Source: Beroe forskalii (Eukaryota; Ctenophora; Nuda; Beroida; Beroidae). Taken from it: a DNA stretch of 64,000 nucleotides. The number at the start of each line of letters is the position of its first letter. Position 1 is the stretch's first letter. The position numbers were made by a program, and so were the translations under genes. The stretch covers positions 868,001-932,000 of the forward strand of contig WFMF01000022.1 in NCBI GenBank assembly GCA_011033025.1, written 5' to 3'. The notes below the pieces were generated by a model. That model was not told where the DNA came from, did no database searches, and saw only the letters and a program-made list of their open reading frames with translations. Below are positions 58,184 through 64,000 of the stretch, piece after piece.

Positions 58184-61098
58184 TTAAACTTCGCTGAAGA
58201 AAATACCGAACAAAACACTCATGAAAAGGACCATGGAAAGTTTGCCGGTGAAGGATGCGTTGCACTCGGCTTTGGTGCACTGCTTGCATTTGTTTGCAGT
58301 CTGCTCTGCCTCCACACAAGGCCCGCATCCTGCATTGGTGTTGGTGTAGTCGGCTTCGGCTTTAGCCTCTGCTCCGGGCCTGCAAGAAGAGGGTAATAAA
58401 TTCAGCAAGCCTATCATTTCAAGTGGTAGATTATCAAAATCCTTATTATGAAGTTCCTTGATTATACTGTCGAGTTATTGATTGATGAAGTTCATTATTA
58501 TCATGACTTTGTTCACTTGCAAACTAGCGGTCGACTCTTTGCTCAGGAAATATAAATTACTATATGATCGGCCATTATTCTATCATTATTAAGAAGTACC
58601 TAAGAATATTTATTTCTGTCTTATTTGACAAAACAAAGTCTTATCTACCTATATAGGGTATATAGGTAGGTATAATATGACAAACGTAACATCAATATTG
58701 CAATCGATTTTCTATAACAAAGGATTGAGACAAGAGGAGAGAAGAGACTGTGAATCATCAGCGGTTGCTTGCAGGTCCTCCCATGTCAAGTGCAATGTTT
58801 CTCTGAACATTCAGCAGGTGGCAAGAGAAAACGGAGAGGTTTCAGCTCACTGGACCTCTTGCACCCTACAACTACAAGGCTGGCCCAATCGGAACTCCGG
58901 AATTCGGAACATTATTGTTTAAAGAGAAAAGAGGGGAAAGGATTGTCATAGAATTCAGTAGAAATGGAAGATTAGTAGGTCAAGTGACACTTACTGATTG
59001 CAAATGAGAGCGGTTGCCGCCAGCCTTTGACATGTTATCATTTCAGCTTTTTTCTCAAACTTATCCGTGTTCCAAGTCCAGGAATAACACTTGAAGGCCT
59101 CCCCTGTCGCTTCAGGCTTGTTACAGGCAGCTGACGGAAGCGTTTATTAGTTATAATCCGTTTTTTGAATCGGCGTGTTCATCCCTCATCACCCTCACGA
59201 TTCACGAACATTGATTGAATTAATGCAAATAAGCTAACTTTATAGGAGTGAGAATGTTTGTTGATTGATGAGATATTCATGAAGGATAATGGTGAGATAC
59301 GCGATATGTAAGCGGGTTAATAATGCTACCGCCAGGGCTCAGTGGCGACCTTTTGGATATAAATTTTACAATGCAAACTCTGATATTTCATAATCGCGAA
59401 ATATCAAACAGCAAGTAAATTAGTAAAGTTTCAATATGTTCGATGTACCGTAATCCGTATTCACGTGCACTTGCTACGTCGAACGCATTGAAAATCAGGT
59501 ATATCACATACTTCGTTTTGAATAAAAGAATCATTTGTTTCCTGGCATCTACCATTATACCGGTATCAGTGCTTAGAACTATTAAATTCTATAATTCCTT
59601 ATTAAATACATACTTGCAGCTGCAGTGCAGCCTTTGCAGGTTCCAGCTGTAGTGGCTTCTGCGGCACATGAGCCACATGCGTACGCAACACCCGTAGAGA
59701 GTCCAGTGTACTCCTTGAATACCGGCTGAGGGGGAACGGACTTTACACCTCAAGACAATTCACCTCACGACAATTCACCTCACGAAACTTTACCTCGTGA
59801 TATTTCACCTCTAGGCAAAGGATAGGGTCTGGGTTAGAGGGGAGGCGTTGGGTAAGGTTAGGGTTATACTGACGTGAGGTAAAGTGTCGTGAGTTTAAAA
59901 GTCGGAATCCCTTCAAATACCTTGCTGCTCCTACCTATGATCACTTTAACGGGCCCTCGAATAATGAGTTCATTATCATGTTACTTCATGTTATCAATAA
60001 TTGATGAATTTTAGACAGCTCTAAATGAATAATGAAAAGCATGTTTTGATCAAGGCAATGAATTAATTCCTTAAATAAAGAGAACCGTATCGTAAAGAGA
60101 ACCGAAATCACTCCAAAAGTGATCAAGGACGCGGTGAAGACTGCGGTAACCGAGGAAGACCGATCTCACAACGTCATGGTTTATGGTTTGAAGGAGCTAG
60201 ACGGACATGACTCTATTCAGAAGGACCTTCTGCAACTTGCTGATATGGTACAGGAGATCGGGGTGGAATGAAAGTTAGCTGTGTGAGGCTTGGTGTTTCT
60301 AAGGAGGGGAGTGTACGGCCTCTGCGACTGCGGTTTGGTCGGAAGGACGACGTGCTCGATGTCTTGTCAAGTGCCAGGGAACTGAAGAACAGCCAGAAAT
60401 ACTCTTCTGTGTTCATGGGTCCTGATCGGATCATTGAGGAACGTTAAGCTCAGAGACTTCTTGTGGAGGAGCTGAAGAAGAAACGCCAGGAAAAGCCAGA
60501 CCGAGTATTCTTCATCAAACAGGGTGCTGTTTGCTCCAAAGCAAGACCCACTGTTGAGGAAGAGGACTAAGACTTTTTTTAAAGTTTTTAGTGGGTGTTA
60601 TATTTTGTACTGATTTTGAGATTTGTGAAATTGTGGGTTTTTCCTTATTTTCAGCTACAATGATCTTTATCGAACGTTAATGGCATTTTGATGGAAGAGT
60701 TTTATCCCCCCCCCCCCGCCTTTGTCTTACAAATGTTTGCACGCACTCGCAGGACTTGATTGTCCTCGCATCATTATAAGGCAAGGCCTATATAGCTGTT
60801 GTTATTAGTCTGCTGTAATTATTGTATATTTTACTCAATCCGCCCATAAAAGAGGCAATCCCCTACGGAGTCTTTCAAAAAAAATATAAGATAGCTGCAC
60901 TTTCAATACTTGTCGTCATAATTAATCTCATATTTGATTGCATCAAGTAGTTGTTGTAACCTGACTACACTCTGTCTCTTCACAAGCTGCACCATCTCCA
61001 GAGCCGTCATCGGTCACTACGCACAGATTAGAAGCGAGCGTTGAAGATACGGCCAAGAGCAGGACCAAACCTGGAGTTACAACTGAAAAGCGAGCCAT
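58184..61098 (-). CDS. Small secreted cysteine-rich protein, Ly6/uPAR-like, probably GPI-anchored
   Basis: Four exons on the - strand, 5' to 3': 61098-60961, 59725-59614, 59130-58995, 58379-58184; phases 0, 1, 2 agree and total 193 residues. Residues 1-23 are a signal peptide (MARFSVVTPGLVLLLAVSST). The body has 17 cysteines in CxxC and CKGC-type spacing, including FKCYSWTWN, ITCQ, LICNQ and a final CKQCTKAECNAS. The C-terminus is a hydrophobic stretch (MVLFMSVLFGIFF) after a small-residue site, as in GPI signals. CY at the start and CN at the end of a cysteine-rich body are typical of three-finger Ly6 domains; the exact fold is inferred. The exon 1 donor was chosen at CAG|GTTACA (phase 0), giving CEETECSQ. 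The gene lies opposite to CUL1, either in a CUL1 intron or downstream of a truncated CUL1. Confidence 0.7.
59741..59910. repeat. Hairpin with CACCTCACGACA arms and a TTAGGG-like centre
   Basis: CACCTCACGACAATT and related words (three variants) on the left pair with GTGAGGTAAAGTGTCGTGAG on the right; the loop contains GGGTTAGAGGGGAGG and GGTTAGGGTT. It lies in intron 1 of the Ly6-like gene. Confidence 0.6.
60079..60895 (+). mobile_element. LINE (non-LTR retrotransposon) remnant: ORF1 C-terminal part and 3' end
   Basis: Translates with one frameshift/stop near 60268 as RSHNVMVYGLKELDG, then VSCVRLGVSKEGSVRPLRL, RFGRKDDVLDVLSSAREL, MGPDRIIEER, and LLVEELKKKRQEKPDRVFF, the pattern of ORF1 proteins of CR1/L1-type elements. 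After a stop near 60570 and about 300 bp, the sequence ends with ATTGTATATTTTACTCAATC and an A-rich tail (about 60880-60895). The endonuclease and RT are missing. Confidence 0.6.
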
Positions 61099-61287
61099 GA
61101 TTCCTTCCTGGGTGGAAGGTAGTTATGGGCATGTTGTTTATGTTGTGTTGGGATCTGCTCACTGCGCACATTGAAAATCACAGAATTTGCAAATTGCACA
61201 ATTGAATTGCCACCGCCATCGTTTTATTTTGGCAGTTGTAGGATGAATTCAGTTATAAAATGATGCAAACTTTAAGGCACCTGCATC

Positions 61288-61425
61288 GTTCCGCGTCGAT
61301 CGAATGAACTGATCAAATGAAAGCGCACACTCGCTTGCGCTTGCTTTTTGGCGCGGACGTTATCGTAAAAGTGTATTGTGTGCGTTTTTCATTTGATCAG
61401 TCCATTTGATCGACGCAGAACGATG
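61288..61425. repeat. Small inverted-repeat element, about 137 bp
   Basis: ATCGTTCCGCGTCGATCGAA, AACTGATCAAATGAAA on the left pair with TTTCATTTGATCAGT and TTGATCGACGCAGAACGAT on the right. It sits in the 5' flank of the Ly6-like gene, about 190 bp upstream of its start codon, so it may affect its promoter. Confidence 0.65.
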
Positions 61426-61429
61426 AAAC

Positions 61430-62290
61430 CACCTAATATGATGAAAGGGGAAAGAAAACATAAAAATATGAAATCTGGAAACTCAAAAATTCAAAATTTG
61501 TGGAGTGTCCAAACTTAACACTCGAAAGGAAACGAGTCTTTGTGAAATGGGGTTTGCACAATGGAATGGGATCTATATTTTGCGAAATGCGTGAGGGCTC
61601 ACGCTGATCACGCGGAAGCTCCAACTGAGCCACGTGAGTTGAACCTCAAACCACAAAACGATTCCATCACCTATCTGCTTATAATTCCTCATGTCAGTTG
61701 TCATTGGTTAAACTTAACAACACTACTAATTACAATCAAATTTGAGGCAATGGGGGCCTCAAATATGATTGTAGCACTGATGATGTTCTGAAAGTACTTT
61801 GCTATTTTACAATCAGCTCGTGTGTCTCATTAAAGTGTTGTGAAACCTGGCAATTGACAGTGACAAAGTGTTAAACAGTAAACACGTGATATATTAACCC
61901 TCCATTAGGGTGATTGGACACATCACTGGTGTTGTGACTAGAAACCTGTGACCGCAGAAGAAGAAGAAGAAGGGTGATTGGATTTCACTATTACTGGGAG
62001 ACGAAGACCGCGCGCACCATTTCATAATTCATATCCTCATGAAGACGATGGTATAATTCTACAGAAGTATGGAATAATCGCTGCTCGGCGGCACCATTTA
62101 CCACATTGTGGAGCAGCTTCTGGGGTACGTTAAATAAACCGGCAAAGTGAAAGTAATAGCTGTAGAACCGCGACTGAGTAGGACCTCACCTTCTTATTCT
62201 TGTTGTAAAGCGTGCCCTGGCACGTGACATGCGAGTCTTCCTAACTTAGGATCCTGGATCAGGCGTTGTTCTGTTGATATTTCATGATTT
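61430..62290. other. Intergenic sequence, nothing recognised
   Basis: Short ORFs on both strands lack family resemblance. A GAAGAAGAAGAAG run lies at about 61958. Confidence 0.4.
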
Positions 62291-62299
62291 GCAAAGTGG

Positions 62300-63295
62300 C
62301 GGGTTGCGCGGGAATAATTGGTTAGGGGTCCGGGAATGATTGGTGTGATGGTGAGAGGGCTGGTAATAATTGGTGTGATGGTGAGGGGCTGGTAATAATT
62401 GATGTGATGGTGAGAGGGCTGGTAATAATTGGTGTGATGGTGAGAGGGCTGGTAATAGTGGGTGTGATGGTGAGGGGCTGGTAATAATTGGTGTGATGGT
62501 TAGGGGGCTGGTAATGGTGGTGTGATGGTGAGAGGGCTGGTAATAATTGGTGTGATGGTGAGAGGGCTGGTATTAATTGGTGTGATGGTTAGGGGCTGGT
62601 AATAATTGGTGTGATGGTGAGGGGCTGGTAATAATTGGTGTGATGGTTAGGGGGCTGGTAATAATTGGTGTGATGGTGAGAGGGCTGGTAATAATTGGTG
62701 TGATGGTGAGAGGGCTGGTAATAATTGGTGTGATGGTGAGAGGGCTGGTAATAATTGGTGTGATGGTTAGGGGCTGGTAATAATTGGTGTGATGGTGAGA
62801 GGGCTGGTAATAATTGGTGTGACGATGAAGGGGCTGTTAATAATTGGTGTGATGGTTAGGGGCTGTTAATAATTGGTGTGATGGTGAGGGCTGTTAATAA
62901 TTGGTGTGATGGTGAGGGGCTGGTAATGGTGGTGTGATAGTTAGGGGCTGGTAATAATTGGTGTGATGGTGAGAGGGCTGGAAATAATTGGTGTGATGGT
63001 GAGGGCTGGTAATAATTGTTGTGATGGTGAGGGCTGGTAATAATTGGTGTGATGGGCTGGGAATAATTGGTGTGATGGTGAGAGGGCCGGTAATAGTGGT
63101 GTGATGGTGAGAAGGCTGGAAATAATTGATGTGATGGCGAGGGCTGGTAATAATTGGTGCGACGATGAAGGGGCTGTTAATAATTGTTGTGATGGTGAGG
63201 GCTGGTAATAATTGGTTTGATGGTTAGGGGCTGGTAATAATTGGTGTGATGGTGAGAGGGCTGGGAATAATTGGTGTGATGGTGAGGGCTGGTAA
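62300..63295. repeat. Minisatellite, unit about 29-31 bp (GGTGTGATGGTGAGAGGGCTGGTAATAATT)
   Basis: About 33 copies with length variants in the GGTGAGAGGG / GGTTAGGGG part. It ends where the T run of the SINE begins, so the SINE's tail was inserted next to, or into, the array. Confidence 0.9.
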
Positions 63296-63475
63296 TTTTT
63301 TTTTTTTTTTTTTTTTCGGGCAATATTCACTGACCACCCCCCTCCCCTTGCAGGGGGGTGATGGCAGCTCTCCAGCACGGAGAGCTCGACTGGAACCCAC
63401 CTGGCTGCACTCGAGCCCCTGCCACCGGGCACCAGGTGATGATACCTGACGGGTACCAATTGAGCGGGGGGCCCT
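63296..63475 (-). mobile_element. Probable tRNA-derived SINE
   Basis: On the - strand a GC-rich 160-bp body ends in a 21-base A run (T run at 63296-63316 on +). A B-box-like GTTCCAGTCGAG lies at about 63397-63385 and an A-box-like CGCTCAATTGGTAC at about 63467-63454. A-to-B spacing (about 70 bp) is longer than in a normal tRNA, so this is a divergent or composite SINE rather than a tRNA gene. Confidence 0.45.
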
Positions 63476-64000
63476 CCGAAGATTGACTACCTTGATCCCT
63501 TGGTAAGTGTGGCTTACGAGCCTGTCCCTCTAACTCTGGGTGCTAAATCACCAGGTTAGGTCGTGCAGGAACTATCTGTGATACTGTTTATTGAATGTTT
63601 TGTATTCCTTGTTATAATAGTGGGATTATAGCAGTTTTCGGGAGATAATTTGATTCGTGATTTATTTTGATGTTTGTGATAGTATTGGTGAGCCGTTATC
63701 GGTGGTTACTGGTTCCGCTAGCTGCATATCATTTAGTATCTGTGTAAGTGGTATATATGATTGGTTACTTTTGGCAGTGAAAGTTATTTATCGTCGGAGA
63801 TAAAGAGATCGTTGAGCAAGTATTGTGGCGATACTCAGGAAACAATGCACACAACTAGGTAGAAGACTGCAACAGTGCTTTCTACTCCAGAGATTGTAAT
63901 GCCTGCCCTGTGGGTTGCTAAGAACAAAGATATAACCCCATAAGGAGGCCATAATGGCATCATGACGGTCATCATGAAGACATCATGGCAGGATGGGGAG
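63476..64000. other. Window end, nothing recognised
   Basis: Single-copy-looking sequence; ATCATG/GTCATC words recur in the last 60 bases. No exon is seen. Confidence 0.4.

Noticed and set aside
62941-63459. 172-codon - strand ORF
   Set aside because: Joins SINE, poly-A (Lys run) and 30-bp minisatellite; not a gene.
63385-63467. Genuine tRNA gene
   Set aside because: A and B boxes are too far apart, no acceptor stem was found, and a long A tail follows; fits a SINE.

Overview
This window is eukaryotic nuclear DNA, almost certainly from an animal. Genes are split by GT-AG introns and widely spaced, and two of them (a transmembrane semaphorin with PSI and Ig domains, and cullin-1) are metazoan-type. 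The cullin-1 exons are recognisable over their whole length but clearly diverged from vertebrate CUL1, which suggests an early-branching or fast-evolving invertebrate; a sponge is possible, but the species cannot be fixed from the sequence. Most of the window is not coding. It is packed with inverted-repeat elements, nested transposon remnants and minisatellites.

Layout. 0-1.3 kb: hairpin-rich MITE-like repeats. 1.3-16.7 kb, + strand: the 3' part of a transmembrane semaphorin (end of sema domain, PSI, Ig, TM, proline-rich tail). Its introns hold a 1.1-kb TIR element, a second copy of the MITE at 5.9 kb, CCAAT/E-box clusters at 9.4-10.4 kb and a large palindromic GATC-rich structure at 12.4-15.0 kb. 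18.6-24.3 kb: a TA-flanked MITE and a 2.2-kb direct duplication with a length-polymorphic minisatellite. 24.7-25.9 kb, +: a two-exon gene for only the C-terminal part of a TFIP11-like splicing factor. 26.3-27.35 kb: a TTAA-flanked foldback element with a second element inserted in one arm. 27.7-31.2 kb: mariner-like terminal repeats enclosing a promoter-like region, weak coding ORFs and two satellites. 32.7-36.0 kb: a decayed DIRS-like retroelement (RT, RNase H and tyrosine-recombinase remnants) between inverted repeats made of about 165-bp subunits.

36.6-56.7 kb, +: eleven exons of cullin-1, all in consistent phase, stopping before the cullin-homology/neddylation part, which must lie beyond the window or be missing. 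Its 10.6-kb third intron contains a 3.3-kb TIR element with a nested foldback element, an intronless secreted ricin-B-like lectin gene (42.5-43.4 kb) and a 21-bp minisatellite field. 58.2-61.1 kb, - strand: a four-exon gene for a small secreted cysteine-rich, probably GPI-anchored, Ly6-like protein, with a LINE ORF1 fragment in an intron. 62.3-63.5 kb: a 30-bp minisatellite and a probable tRNA-derived SINE.

The most striking signal is repeated growth of minisatellites out of splice junctions. Arrays in cullin-1 introns 6, 9, 10 and 11, a short one in the semaphorin gene, and less clearly one in cullin-1 intron 8, have repeat units that carry a copy of the adjacent exon edge plus its splice site. 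In intron 9 about 69 units of 39 bp each carry an intact-looking 3' splice site and the first 17 bases of exon 10. In that array only the last, true acceptor keeps the reading frame open.
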